Virus record (IMG/VR): IMGVR_UViG_3300030098_006179
Location: 82,773-146,772 of that record
Strand: one strand, 5' to 3'
Length of the DNA stretch: 64,000 nt
DNA from: a virus
A program made the translations under genes and the position numbers. The notes under the pieces were generated by a model that did not search any database, was not told where the DNA came from, and was given only the letters and a program-made list of their open reading frames with translations. This document shows, one piece after another, positions 25,533 to 34,595 of this stretch (positions within the stretch are counted from its first letter, which is position 1; the number at the start of each line of letters is the position of its first letter).

Positions 25533-26624
25533 TTAAATTGTACTGAGTATTTTACATGTATATCCAATTTCTTTTTTTGTCATTTCGGCATTAATAGGCA
25601 GGCTTATTTCTGAAAAAGCTTGTTGTTCAGAAAATGGAAAGTCTCCTTTTTTGTGGTTCAAATACTTATAAGCTCTTTGTAAATGTATTGGTTTGGGGTA
25701 GTGAAATCCGGTTTGAATACCTTTGTCGTTTAATGTTTTTTGTAGTTTATTTTTATCTTTTGTAAAAATTGGGAATAAGTGATAAACACATTTATTACCC
25801 CTTTCTACTTTTAGAGTTTTGACATTTTTATTTTCCGATAGAGCTTCCATGTATTTATTTGCTATGAAAATTCTTTTATTATTCCATTCGTCTAGATAGG
25901 GAAGTTTTAAATTTAACATTACAGCTTCTATTTCGCTCATTCTATAATTAAAGCCCACTATATCGTGATGATATTTTTTACTTTGCCCGTGATTTATGAG
26001 CTTTTTCATTTTATCGTAAAGTTTTTTAGAGTTCGTTACTACCGCTCCTCCCTCCCCACAGGTTCCTAAATTCTTGCCGGGATAAAAACTAAAACATGTT
26101 AGATCAGAAAATGAAGCTATGGGTTTGTCGTTAAACAAACTTCCGTGCGCTTGCGCTGCATCATTTATTAAAATAGATTTAGAGCTTTTGCTTAAGCATT
26201 TTAATCCAACTAAATCACAAGGATTTCCATACATGCTGGTGGGTAAAATAATTTTTGTATTGCGAGTAGTTAATTTTATAGCTTGATCAACGTTCATATT
26301 ACAGGTTTCGTCAACGTCAACAAATTTATGCTTAAGATGACGACAATGAGATACAGCTTCGCTAGTTGCAATATAGCTATTGGGACAAGTTAAAACTTCT
26401 CCTTCTGAATCAAAAAGATGTAGTGCTGTATGCAGTGCTGTAGTACCACTACTTGTGGCAACACAGTATTTAACGCCACAATATTTTGCAAAATCTTGTT
26501 CAAATTTTTCTACGTTTTCTCCAGATATAAAATTAGAAGAATTTACAATGGATGAAACCTTGGATAAAAAACGCCTTTTAATTTTTTTATTTTGTTTTGA
26601 AATATTAGAAAAATGAATTTTCAT
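25533..26624 (-). CDS. DegT/DnrJ/EryC1 sugar aminotransferase, copy 1
   Basis: A 363-residue PLP enzyme from ATG 26624, which overlaps the upstream stop as TAATG; the frame extends to 26657 but inside the neighbour. SSGTTALHTALHL binds the cofactor phosphate, NDAAQAHGS carries the PLP-pyridine Asp, and SFYPGKNLG holds the Schiff-base Lys. It transfers an amino group to a keto nucleotide sugar. With RfbA/RfbB upstream the substrate may be a dTDP-4-keto-6-deoxy sugar; with the MocA-type dehydrogenase and acetyltransferase downstream, a 3-keto UDP-sugar is equally possible. Confidence 0.93.
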   Translation of the reverse strand: MKIHFSNISKQNKKIKRRFLSKVSSIVNSSNFISGENVEKFEQDFAKYCGVKYCVATSSGTTALHTALHLFDSEGEVLTCPNSYIATSEAVSHCRHLKHKFVDVDETCNMNVDQAIKLTTRNTKIILPTSMYGNPCDLVGLKCLSKSSKSILINDAAQAHGSLFNDKPIASFSDLTCFSFYPGKNLGTCGEGGAVVTNSKKLYDKMKKLINHGQSKKYHHDIVGFNYRMSEIEAVMLNLKLPYLDEWNNKRIFIANKYMEALSENKNVKTLKVERGNKCVYHLFPIFTKDKNKLQKTLNDKGIQTGFHYPKPIHLQRAYKYLNHKKGDFPFSEQQAFSEISLPINAEMTKKEIGYTCKILSTI

Positions 26625-27451
26625 TAAAATTCTCCTACTCCTGATATTTTTGGACATATTTGTTTGCCGTTAGAAAACTTTTCAGCATTAAAGAAAGCTA
26701 TTTTATATCCTTCTTTTAAATAAACATTAGAAAATTTTACTTCTCCCTCTCGCTCAAAACATATATAATTTATTTTGGAACCATCTTGACTTGCGGGTTC
26801 TTTGCAGTATGGTAGGTGTCCATATTTTTCAACTATCATATTTAAAAATTTTTTATGAGTAAATCCTGCTCCTCCATGGCAATGTAGGCCAACTTGAAAA
26901 TCTTTTGACATTCTTTCTTCGCAATTTTCATCTCCTTTAATGGAAATAATTCGATCATTTATTCCGCTTACATGGCATCCACCAAAATAAAGTGATCCAT
27001 GTTTACCCACGCAAAGATACGCTACATTTTCTTTAATTAATTCTTTTAAATTTGTTTTGCCATATAAAAAATAATTTGGTATATTAATTTTTACGTCATC
27101 TTCAACAAAAAACCAATAGTCGTATTCATTTTTAAATTTTTTAAACGCATAATCAAAAGATTTGAAACTTCCCCCAACTCCATTTTCCCAAGGCCTATTT
27201 ATAACTTTTATTATTCCATTTTTAGTTTTTGAATTATTAAATTTAGAAATAAATTTTAAAGATTCAGATTCTGGATCAGAAGATTTCTCACAACAATGAT
27301 TAACTAAAATAATATCAGAAGATAAACCGGAGTCTAATTTTTGCAGATATGGTATATATTTGTTAAGATAGTTTATTGTTTCTTCTGTGTTCTTAGGATA
27401 TGTTCTCCTTTTTCCAAAAAAAGTTGATATAACTGTGCAATTTTTAGACAT
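26624..27451 (-). CDS. GT-A glycosyltransferase-like protein, copy B1
   Basis: A 275-residue protein beginning MSKNCTVISTFFGKRR. YDYWFFVEDDVKINIP is a GT-A metal site with EDD. The same motifs occur in the same order in the protein at 33816-34595 (VVSTYFGARR, GGSFKSF, YDYWFFLEDDVKLNVP, CHGGxG), so they are paralogues. GGSFKSFDYAFKKF is shared by both and precedes the metal site. It is followed by DegT copy 1 (overlap of 1 nt) and preceded by a methyltransferase. A glycosyltransferase role is likely, the donor unknown. Confidence 0.65.
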   Translation of the reverse strand: MSKNCTVISTFFGKRRTYPKNTEETINYLNKYIPYLQKLDSGLSSDIILVNHCCEKSSDPESESLKFISKFNNSKTKNGIIKVINRPWENGVGGSFKSFDYAFKKFKNEYDYWFFVEDDVKINIPNYFLYGKTNLKELIKENVAYLCVGKHGSLYFGGCHVSGINDRIISIKGDENCEERMSKDFQVGLHCHGGAGFTHKKFLNMIVEKYGHLPYCKEPASQDGSKINYICFEREGEVKFSNVYLKEGYKIAFFNAEKFSNGKQICPKISGVGEF

Positions 27452-27452
27452 T

Positions 27453-27986
27453 TTATTTTTTTATTATTGTTAAAGAGGGAAACTGTTCTAAGACTAATGT
27501 TTTGTATTTCGTTTTATTTATAACTGGTTGTATTTTTGGAAAATTAAATTTATTCATCCATTCTACGCTGTCTCTTTCTTTTGATCCGCCTTCGAGTAAA
27601 ACAATTCCTCCTTGTGATATTTTAGGCATATATTTATCCAAACAATATTCGTATGTATCTCCATTATTACTTATGTCAATATGTAAAATGTCTATAGAAT
27701 CATCGGCGTGAAATTTGTATATATTTTTATAATTTGCTTTTTTAATATATATATTTTTTCGTTTTAAAAATTTTAATTCTATATCATCGTATCTAGAGCC
27801 AGAGTATTCATAGTCTTCAAATAAATCATATGCATAAATTTGACATTCCTCGTTGACTGTGGAAGATAGAGCTTCTAAAGAAAAGCCGTCTAGGATTCCT
27901 ATTTCAACTATTTTTCTTGGAGAATTTAAAAATGCTACAGTTTTAAAAACTAAGTCGTAATTATTTTGCATGTATGAAGAGTTCAT
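27453..27986 (-). CDS. SAM-dependent methyltransferase
   Basis: A 177-residue class I methyltransferase: motif I is KIVEIGILDGFSLEAL, followed by an acidic IYAYDLF strand, then DILHIDISNNGDTYEYCL and GGIVLLEGGS. The layout resembles small CmcI/family-24 methyltransferases common in glycan clusters. It shares TAATG with rfbA and is 1 nt from the copy B1 gene. It probably methylates a sugar hydroxyl or carboxyl. Confidence 0.75.
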   Translation of the reverse strand: MNSSYMQNNYDLVFKTVAFLNSPRKIVEIGILDGFSLEALSSTVNEECQIYAYDLFEDYEYSGSRYDDIELKFLKRKNIYIKKANYKNIYKFHADDSIDILHIDISNNGDTYEYCLDKYMPKISQGGIVLLEGGSKERDSVEWMNKFNFPKIQPVINKTKYKTLVLEQFPSLTIIKK

Positions 27987-28894
27987 TATATTTTAAAATT
28001 TTTTTTATCAGAAAACCAATCGCTTCTATTCTCTAAAATTTCTTGTAAATATTCTTTGTATTCACTGTCGGGAATATTTTTTATTTGTCTGGATAGTTGT
28101 CTGTATGTCATGAACCCCTGCTTAATGCATACCTCCTCTACACATCCAATCTTGTATCTTTGTTGTTGTTCGATTGTTCTTATAAATTCGCTAGCTTTTT
28201 GTAAATCTGAACAGTTACCCGTATCAAACCAAACTACCCCTCTTCCTAAATCTTCAATGGTTATATTTTTTTGTTGTAAATATAGTTTATTTAAATCTGT
28301 TATTTCCAACTCTCCTCTTTTGGAAGGTTTTAATGATTTCGTGTTTTCAATAACGGAGTTGTCGTAGATATATAAACCGGGGATCATATGATTTGAAGTA
28401 GGTTTTTTTGGTTTTTCTTTTATGTCTACAACTTTGTTTCTGTTAATTTCTAAAACTCCGAAATTTTGTGGGTCAGAAACAAAATATGTAAATATGTGGG
28501 CTCCAGTTGAGAAGTTGTTTATAATTTTATCTAATCCAATATAACCATAAAATACATTGTCTCCAAGAATCAAGCACACGTTATCTTGACCAATAAATTC
28601 TTCGCAAATTAAAAAAGCTTCTGAAATACCTTTTGGTTCTGCTTGTTCGAAATATTCTATATTTATTCCCCACTGAGATCCATCCTTTAATAATGTCTTA
28701 TATTTATCCAAATACTCTGGAGAACTAATTATAGCTATATCTTTTATTCCTCCAAGCAACAAAGTGCTTAGTGGATAATATATCATAGGTTTATCATGAA
28801 CGGGTTGAAGCTGCTTGTTAGAAACTACGGTTAGGGGATAAAGTCTAGAACCAGATCCTCCAGCTAAAATAATTCCTTTGGTTTTTTTTGACAT
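27986..28894 (-). CDS. rfbA: Glucose-1-phosphate thymidylyltransferase
   Basis: A 302-residue nucleotidyltransferase that makes dTDP-glucose. It has the signature GIILAGGSGSRLYPLT at the N-terminus, then KPMIYYPLSTLLLGGIKDI and LILGDNVFYG with the metal-binding Asp; EKPKKPTSNH and VVWFDTGNC are also standard. Length is close to that of RfbA/RmlA (about 290). It is directly followed by and overlaps its neighbours in a dTDP-sugar module with RfbB and an RmlC-like protein. Confidence 0.95.
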   Translation of the reverse strand: MSKKTKGIILAGGSGSRLYPLTVVSNKQLQPVHDKPMIYYPLSTLLLGGIKDIAIISSPEYLDKYKTLLKDGSQWGINIEYFEQAEPKGISEAFLICEEFIGQDNVCLILGDNVFYGYIGLDKIINNFSTGAHIFTYFVSDPQNFGVLEINRNKVVDIKEKPKKPTSNHMIPGLYIYDNSVIENTKSLKPSKRGELEITDLNKLYLQQKNITIEDLGRGVVWFDTGNCSDLQKASEFIRTIEQQQRYKIGCVEEVCIKQGFMTYRQLSRQIKNIPDSEYKEYLQEILENRSDWFSDKKNFKI

Positions 28895-29838
28895 TAAAAA
28901 TTTTCAACATACCAATTTACAGTCTTCTTCATTCCTTGACTTATAGAATACATAGGTTTCCATCCTAATTTTGTAATTTTTGTATTGTCTATTGCATATC
29001 TAAAATCGTGAGCAAGTCTATCATTTACGTACTCAATGTGATCTTTAGATCTCACCTTCATTAGTCTGCAAATTTGTTGGACAATTTGAATATTTGTTTT
29101 TTCAGTATTTGCTCCAATGTTGTATACTTCCCCAACATTTCCATCAATAGCAACTTTCCAAAGTGCTCTACAGTGATCCATTACATATATCCAATCCCTT
29201 ACGTTTAACCCTTTTCCATATACTGGAATTTTTTCATCTTGATAAATAGAGTTTATAACTGTTGGAATAAATTTTTCTAAATGCTGTCTAGGGCCATAGT
29301 TATTAGAACATCTAGTTACAACTACTGGGAAATTATATGTCTTAAAATAAGAGAAGCATATTAAATCTGAAGCCGCTTTTGTAGAAGAATATGGAGAGGT
29401 TGGGTCAATAATGGTTTCCTCTGTAAATTTACCTTCTTCGCCCAGCGCTCCATAGACTTCATCTGTTGATACATGAACAAACCTTTTGATTCCGCATCGT
29501 CTACAAGCTTCTAACATGCTCATTGTTCCAACAACATTAGCTTGAACAAATGGAAATGGATTATTTATAGAATTATCAACGTGAGATTCTGCAGCCAAGT
29601 GAAAAACTATATCTATATTAAATCTTGCAAAGATATCTATAATTTCTCCAGTACTTCTGACATCTACTTGTTCAAAGAAGTAATTTGGATTATCTAAGTA
29701 TTCTTTATTATTGCCCCCTGAACCCGCATAAGATAAGCAGTCTACATTAATAACCTTATCTACATTTTTCTTACTTAATAAAAATTCTATTAAATTAGAA
29801 CCAATGAAACCTGATCCACCTGTAACTAAAATATTCAT
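28894..29838 (-). CDS. rfbB: dTDP-glucose 4,6-dehydratase
   Basis: A 314-residue extended SDR enzyme. TGGSGFIGSN is the NAD loop, HLAAESHVDNS and HVSTDEVYG contain the catalytic Thr-Asp-Glu, and PYSSTKAASD the Tyr-x3-Lys. It converts dTDP-glucose to dTDP-4-keto-6-deoxyglucose, the branch point for rhamnose and many amino sugars. It lies between rfbA and the RmlC-like gene. No RfbD (reductase) gene was found, so the end product is more likely another 6-deoxy or amino sugar than rhamnose. Confidence 0.95.
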   Translation of the reverse strand: MNILVTGGSGFIGSNLIEFLLSKKNVDKVINVDCLSYAGSGGNNKEYLDNPNYFFEQVDVRSTGEIIDIFARFNIDIVFHLAAESHVDNSINNPFPFVQANVVGTMSMLEACRRCGIKRFVHVSTDEVYGALGEEGKFTEETIIDPTSPYSSTKAASDLICFSYFKTYNFPVVVTRCSNNYGPRQHLEKFIPTVINSIYQDEKIPVYGKGLNVRDWIYVMDHCRALWKVAIDGNVGEVYNIGANTEKTNIQIVQQICRLMKVRSKDHIEYVNDRLAHDFRYAIDNTKITKLGWKPMYSISQGMKKTVNWYVENF

Positions 29839-30218
29839 TTATTTTCTGTGCTCCATTTTTCTCCAAAATGACCTATTTCTGCCCTTATTTCGTCATTGGG
29901 GTCATACTTCCTATTAACATAATACAACAAAATTGATCCCGGTTCCAAACATTTATATCCATGATAAACTCCGGGGATAATTTTTAATACTCTTGGGTTT
30001 TTGTCTGACAAATATTCAAATCTACATCCATTTTCCTCTGTTGCTAAACCCACTTTAAATGATCCTTTGATGCATGTCCAATAATCTGTTTGAAGATCGT
30101 GCTTATGCCAAGCTACAATATGTTCGGTTGAATTAACAACCGATACGTTAATTTGTCCATCTAAAATGTCAAAAACATCAATTAGCCTTTGGGCTCTGTC
30201 ATCTTCGTGAAATTTCAT
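29835..30218 (-). CDS. RmlC-like cupin, sugar epimerase or ketoisomerase
   Basis: A 127-residue single cupin. WHKHDLQTDYWTCIKGSFKV and IIPGVYHGYKCLEPGSILLYY fit the RmlC (RfbC) fold, and RKYDPNDEIRAEIGHFG near the end matches its conserved YxPxxE tail. At 127 residues it is much shorter than RmlC (about 180) and closer to the dTDP-4-keto 3,4-ketoisomerases (FdtA-like). With a DegT aminotransferase and an acetyltransferase in the island, an FdtA-type step toward a 3-acetamido sugar is plausible. It overlaps rfbB and the cytidylyltransferase gene. Confidence 0.75.
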   Translation of the reverse strand: MKFHEDDRAQRLIDVFDILDGQINVSVVNSTEHIVAWHKHDLQTDYWTCIKGSFKVGLATEENGCRFEYLSDKNPRVLKIIPGVYHGYKCLEPGSILLYYVNRKYDPNDEIRAEIGHFGEKWSTENK

Positions 30219-30621
30219 TTTTTATTTTGGTTGTAGATATTGCTTCTGTATATGGAAAAAATATAATTTTGGCACCATAACTTTTTAATTCGTTTTCATA
30301 GTCAGACCATTTCTGATCGTCGTACCAGTCGTCCCCAACGAAAAGAATATCATACTTTAATTTCCTATGTGCTTTGATTTTGTCAAGATCATTTTGTGGA
30401 ATGACAGTGTCAACATATTTAATATTTCTAACTATTTCTATTCTATGTTCAAAGGAAATGATGGGGTTTGTGTTTTTTTTAGATTTTATTAGCTTATCTG
30501 TGCTTACGGACACTATGAGGTGGTCACACATTGATTTTGCATTTCTCAATATGTTTAAGTGGCCAACATGGAACATGTCGAAAGCGCCACAGGTATAGCC
30601 TACTACTGTTTTTTTATTCAT
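30199..30621 (-). CDS. Cytidylyltransferase, TagD-like
   Basis: A 140-residue nucleotidyltransferase. The first signature is YTCGAFDMFHVGHLNIL (HxGH), and the second is the TTKIKNEI tail (a relaxed ISTT motif, as AISTTKIK). ILFVGDDWYDDQKW fits the family. TagD makes CDP-glycerol; close relatives make CDP-ethanolamine or CDP-choline-like donors. A LicD-like protein two genes upstream may use the product. It overlaps the methyltransferase and RmlC-like genes by 8 and 20 nt. Confidence 0.85.
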   Translation of the reverse strand: MNKKTVVGYTCGAFDMFHVGHLNILRNAKSMCDHLIVSVSTDKLIKSKKNTNPIISFEHRIEIVRNIKYVDTVIPQNDLDKIKAHRKLKYDILFVGDDWYDDQKWSDYENELKSYGAKIIFFPYTEAISTTKIKNEISRR

Positions 30622-31423
30622 TGGTAATAAGATTGATTAGTTTATCTCTATCTTTTCTAAAATCTAAAACTTCGGAAACAACATGATTGTCTCCGGGTCC
30701 ATACGCATTAGCGTAAGCGGGAGTAGAAAGTTTCTTTTCAAAAACTATTATACCATTATGGATAGATATATTATATAAGTAATCCAATAAGTAAACAATT
30801 TCTTCTTTATTGAAATTCTCTTTTATTATTGAGGCGTCCCATGGCGAAGCGTCAGATACCCAATGATCGGTGGATGTTTTGGGAGAAAAAAAGGAATCTA
30901 AATGCATCAAATCTATTAACATTTTTGTAAAATCAATAAATGAAGGTTGGGAAAAAGTGCCCGAGGGCTGATTGGGCCAATAGCTAGTATGGATGTCCTC
31001 ACATATATATACTCCGTTATCAGCTACATGTGGAAATAATTTTAGAAAAGTTTTAATCTGGTCATGACACGCGTGAGAGCCATCGTCAAGTATCACATCT
31101 AATTTTGGGGTTTCTTCTATAATTTTTTGAAGAATTTTTTGGTCAGCTTGTGATCCCACAAACATTTTAAGATTGTTAAAATCGTTTTCGTATGACCTCA
31201 GATCATCTATATCTAAACCATAAATTTCACATTCTTCAAAAACGTAATTAAGCATTGCGAGTCCGCCCCCGCCTAGGTTGCCTATTTCTAGTATTTTGGG
31301 GTGTGTGCCTTTGAATTTTTGTAAATGTCTATCGTAAACCTCTGGGTAATTTGACCATTTGCCTACCCTGTGGGTTTTAACTATTTTTTTATCTGTAATG
31401 TATTGTTGGAATGTTTTATCCAT
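30614..31423 (-). CDS. SAM-dependent methyltransferase, CmcI-like
   Basis: A 269-residue methyltransferase. ILEIGNLGGGGLAML is motif I, YGLDID motif II, and DVILDDGSHACHDQIKTF followed by GVYICEDIHTSYW the active-site region common to sugar and antibiotic O-methyltransferases of the cephalosporin-hydroxylase/CmcI group. The length is normal for this family. It overlaps the gene upstream by 8 nt and the cytidylyltransferase by 8 nt. It most likely methylates a glycan sugar. Confidence 0.85.
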   Translation of the reverse strand: MDKTFQQYITDKKIVKTHRVGKWSNYPEVYDRHLQKFKGTHPKILEIGNLGGGGLAMLNYVFEECEIYGLDIDDLRSYENDFNNLKMFVGSQADQKILQKIIEETPKLDVILDDGSHACHDQIKTFLKLFPHVADNGVYICEDIHTSYWPNQPSGTFSQPSFIDFTKMLIDLMHLDSFFSPKTSTDHWVSDASPWDASIIKENFNKEEIVYLLDYLYNISIHNGIIVFEKKLSTPAYANAYGPGDNHVVSEVLDFRKDRDKLINLITNE

Positions 31424-32336
31424 TACTTTTCCTTATTTCTTTTAAAATCATTTCACAATTAGAATCATAAGTAAAGTCTTTTTTTGATTTTTCGTGTCCT
31501 TTACCCGCAATTTCTTTTGCTTCCTCTTGATTCTCTAAATAATAAGCAAGCATTTCATGTAATTCATTTAAATTTTTATAATAAATTAAATGCTCTTTGT
31601 GTTTTAGCCCCTTATCTTTTGTTACCATCATGTCGTCCACAAAAACTAAAGCTTTTCCAGCTAGAGCTTCAAACAGTCTAAAATCTCCCTCCCAACCATC
31701 GGGATTACAGGAAACAAGTATTTTACTATTCTTTATTTGATCAAAATAATGTTTTGAGGAGTTATAGCTGTACCCTCCTCCAATTCTGCCTACATGAATT
31801 TCATATTTTGTGTTTTGCTCTTTAAACCTTTGCATAAATTGCGCTACCGCACTTCTGTTTCCCCCGTTGTCATGATGATTAAAAAGGCAGCTTGCATCTA
31901 TATTCCTATTTTCGTTTTCTGAAATATTATTTAGGTAAGACTCTTTTATACCATAAGTGATTGGGGTATATGGAGAATTATATTTTCTATATTCATATGG
32001 ATTTTTCGTTTTATCTACGCAGCTTCTTTTAAAATACAGTAAGGGATTGCGACTCATTATGCAATTAGTGTCACAGCCCAAAACATTAGACATTTGATTA
32101 TCTGAATCAAAATAGTCAATAATAATTTCTCTTTCTGGGTTAAGTGGTTCGTTTTGTATTCCAATATCTGGATGTCTGATTATATAATCAGCTTCATCTA
32201 TGTTTAAAACCATTTCTACGTTTTCATTCTTTGAAAAAGCGTATGCCATGTGATCGGTACTGTTTTCAAATTCTTCTGGTTTTTGTTTGCCTAAAGCATT
32301 TTCGGCATTTTGAAAATATATTTTTATTTTTTTCAT
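31416..32336 (-). CDS. GT47/CgeB-like glycosyltransferase
   Basis: A 306-residue protein with the donor-site segment SKILVSCNPDGWEGDFRLFE then ALAGKALVFVDD, the same pattern as exostosin and CgeB-like glycosyltransferases. An N-terminal YFQNAENALGKQ and DYIIRHPDIG could form the acceptor side. It is only about 300 residues, so the GT-B fold is short. It lies between LicD-like and methyltransferase genes with 2- and 8-nt contacts. Donor unknown. Confidence 0.75.
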   Translation of the reverse strand: MKKIKIYFQNAENALGKQKPEEFENSTDHMAYAFSKNENVEMVLNIDEADYIIRHPDIGIQNEPLNPEREIIIDYFDSDNQMSNVLGCDTNCIMSRNPLLYFKRSCVDKTKNPYEYRKYNSPYTPITYGIKESYLNNISENENRNIDASCLFNHHDNGGNRSAVAQFMQRFKEQNTKYEIHVGRIGGGYSYNSSKHYFDQIKNSKILVSCNPDGWEGDFRLFEALAGKALVFVDDMMVTKDKGLKHKEHLIYYKNLNELHEMLAYYLENQEEAKEIAGKGHEKSKKDFTYDSNCEMILKEIRKSNG

Positions 32337-32338
32337 AT

Positions 32339-33829
32339 TTATATAAAATCATCTCTTAGAACGTCACCCCCGGGCTTTCCGTTTCTTATTGGGTTTCCGT
32401 TAATACAATCTTTTCCATATCTGGATTTTTGCGTCACGTATTCGTGGGGATTGGTTGGACATTTGAATGTATAACCTTCTAGCTTTATTTCTTCCAACTC
32501 TTTGTCAAAAAATTTTTCGTCAACGGCTCTTTTATTTACTAGGTCTGGTACTCCGTGAGCATCACTCACCAAATTATCTTTTGCTGAAATATATTTATTG
32601 TCTTTTTTTGTATATTCTCTAAACTCTGTGGCTGTTAACTGCTTTGAAGCAAACATGTAATTTATTTCTTCTATTTCTTTTACATGTCTGTGTAAATTAC
32701 CAGCATAAAAATCCATTGGATTAAAATTAGTCAAAAAGTTAATGCTGTGATTATTGGTTGATTTAGCATTGCCCTGAAAAATTCCTATGTCTGCATCATC
32801 GTCAAATAAAGGTATTCTACCGTTCCTAACTGCTCCTAATAAGGTTCCGCAATCTATCCACCATTTTATTCCCTGTTTTGAAAGCTCGTCTGTTACTTCT
32901 TTTAGATGTTTGGCTAATTCTTTTCTAAAAAATCTAGACGTATATGCTGACCAAGAATTATAATAACAATCATATAATCTTTTGGGTGACTTTATTGGTT
33001 GTGAAAGTTGGCTTGAAACTAATTCTTTGAAAACATTTTTTCCAAAAACTCTTATAAGATAAGGTATTGGATTTTCTAAGCTGTAAGCTTTTACGGGTCC
33101 ATAACTATAAATTTTTCTATCTCCCAACTCTTCATCTGTAACATCTGGATCAAATGATATTTTTATATATACTTCTTCTGTTAGATGTATTTTATCATCT
33201 TTAAAATTAAAATATTGACTGTTGTTGATTAGCTCCCTGATTGCTTGCTTATCTTTTAAAGGACAACCAATATGAATATAGTCAGAATATACAATATGAT
33301 TTCTATTTCTGACTGCCCCCAAGCACGAACTCTTTATAAGAAAATAGTTTATATTAGCGTTGTCTAAAATGTCATGGACTCCCGCCATTAATTCATAAAA
33401 GTGATAAATATTTTTATGATCATTATTTTCATACTCTTCTGGGCTGTATTCTAATATATAACATTCTTCTTCTTCTGTTATTTTCCATTCTGCTAATTCT
33501 GGAATGGTCAGTCCATCAATTTTATTTACAAAAATTACATCTATATTATTATCTAATGATTCTTGTAGTTTCTTTTCTGTAAAATCTAAATTGTTATTAT
33601 CTATAACTAATAAATCATAATTAAAATCATGAGGATTAACTTCAACGTGAGGGTTAATTCCTAGCTGTTGTAGGTGGGGGTAAATTTTTTTATTTAATAA
33701 ATTGTCAAACGTATTTGTTCCATCTAATACTGCTTGAAGTATTGGGGAAAAGTCTTCCGAAAAAATACCCACGTTTACGGAGTCTACTGAGTAATATTTT
33801 ATTAAATTTAAAGTTTTATTCGAAGTCAT
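32339..33829 (-). CDS. LicD/fukutin-like phosphotransferase with a second, degenerate copy
   Basis: A 496-residue protein. Residues about 310-460 are a LicD-type nucleotidyltransferase fold: KWWIDCGTLLGAVRNGRIPL followed by FDDDADIGI, the family's metal site, then later segments such as KYISAKDNLVSDAHG. Residues about 140-250 (YFLIKSSCLGAVRNRN, SDYIHIGC) look like a degraded copy without the Asp cluster. LicD transfers phosphorylcholine from CDP-choline; fukutin relatives use ribitol-phosphate from CDP-ribitol. The cytidylyltransferase two genes downstream would supply a CDP donor. Which group is transferred cannot be told. Confidence 0.85.
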   Translation of the reverse strand: MTSNKTLNLIKYYSVDSVNVGIFSEDFSPILQAVLDGTNTFDNLLNKKIYPHLQQLGINPHVEVNPHDFNYDLLVIDNNNLDFTEKKLQESLDNNIDVIFVNKIDGLTIPELAEWKITEEEECYILEYSPEEYENNDHKNIYHFYELMAGVHDILDNANINYFLIKSSCLGAVRNRNHIVYSDYIHIGCPLKDKQAIRELINNSQYFNFKDDKIHLTEEVYIKISFDPDVTDEELGDRKIYSYGPVKAYSLENPIPYLIRVFGKNVFKELVSSQLSQPIKSPKRLYDCYYNSWSAYTSRFFRKELAKHLKEVTDELSKQGIKWWIDCGTLLGAVRNGRIPLFDDDADIGIFQGNAKSTNNHSINFLTNFNPMDFYAGNLHRHVKEIEEINYMFASKQLTATEFREYTKKDNKYISAKDNLVSDAHGVPDLVNKRAVDEKFFDKELEEIKLEGYTFKCPTNPHEYVTQKSRYGKDCINGNPIRNGKPGGDVLRDDFI

Positions 33830-34595
33830 GACAAGAAGTTACTCCTCCCCTTTTTAAATTATTGTTTGGATAATATTTATCAACATCTAGGGTTTCTATT
33901 TCATAACCCAATTCCAAATAAACATTAGTAAAAGCTACTTCGCCTTCTAATTCAAAAGAGTTATAAAAAGATTTGTTTTCTGCTCCAGATTGTTCGTGTT
34001 TGCTGTGTGGTAGTTCTTTATTTGTTTCAAACACTTCGTTTAAATATTTTACATGAGTACAACCTATGCCTCCATGACAATGTTTTGGGGCGGGTGGATC
34101 AGATAATACCCCACCAATATCTTTTCCCAAACAACATATATATGCAACATTTTTATTTTCTTCTAATTGTTCAATTGCATGCTTAAAATACATAGGAACA
34201 TTTAATTTCACATCGTCTTCTAAAAAAAACCAATAATCATATTCATTTTTAAAGTTTTCAAAAGCAAAAGAAAAAGATTTGAAACTGCCTCCGGAACCGT
34301 TTCCATGATCCCTATTTAAAACTTTAACTGAACCATTAACACCCTCTGAATTATGAATTGAAGATAAGAATTTTAAAGATTTTTTATCAGCGTCATAATC
34401 GGGTCGGCAATCGTGATTTGCTATGATTATGTCCATTGGAACTCCGCTGTCTAATTTTTTTATATGACTAAGAGTTTGACCCATCCATTCTATGCAATCA
34501 TCTAAAGTTTCAGAAAAGCGATGCGCTTCCGGATAATCAGAACGAAATCTTCTAGCTCCAAAATATGTTGATACAACTAAACAATTCTTACTCAT
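33816..34595 (-). CDS. GT-A glycosyltransferase-like protein, copy B2
   Basis: A 259-residue paralogue of the protein at 26624-27451. Shared segments include MSKNC at the start, STYFGARR, KKLDSGVPMDIIIANHDC, GGSFKSFSFAF, YDYWFFLEDDVKLNVP and a CHGGIGCTH loop. The EDD motif is the probable metal site. It overlaps the LicD-like gene by 14 nt and the MBL-fold gene by 8 nt. The duplication suggests two related linkages in the same glycan. Confidence 0.65.
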   Translation of the reverse strand: MSKNCLVVSTYFGARRFRSDYPEAHRFSETLDDCIEWMGQTLSHIKKLDSGVPMDIIIANHDCRPDYDADKKSLKFLSSIHNSEGVNGSVKVLNRDHGNGSGGSFKSFSFAFENFKNEYDYWFFLEDDVKLNVPMYFKHAIEQLEENKNVAYICCLGKDIGGVLSDPPAPKHCHGGIGCTHVKYLNEVFETNKELPHSKHEQSGAENKSFYNSFELEGEVAFTNVYLELGYEIETLDVDKYYPNNNLKRGGVTSCHDFE

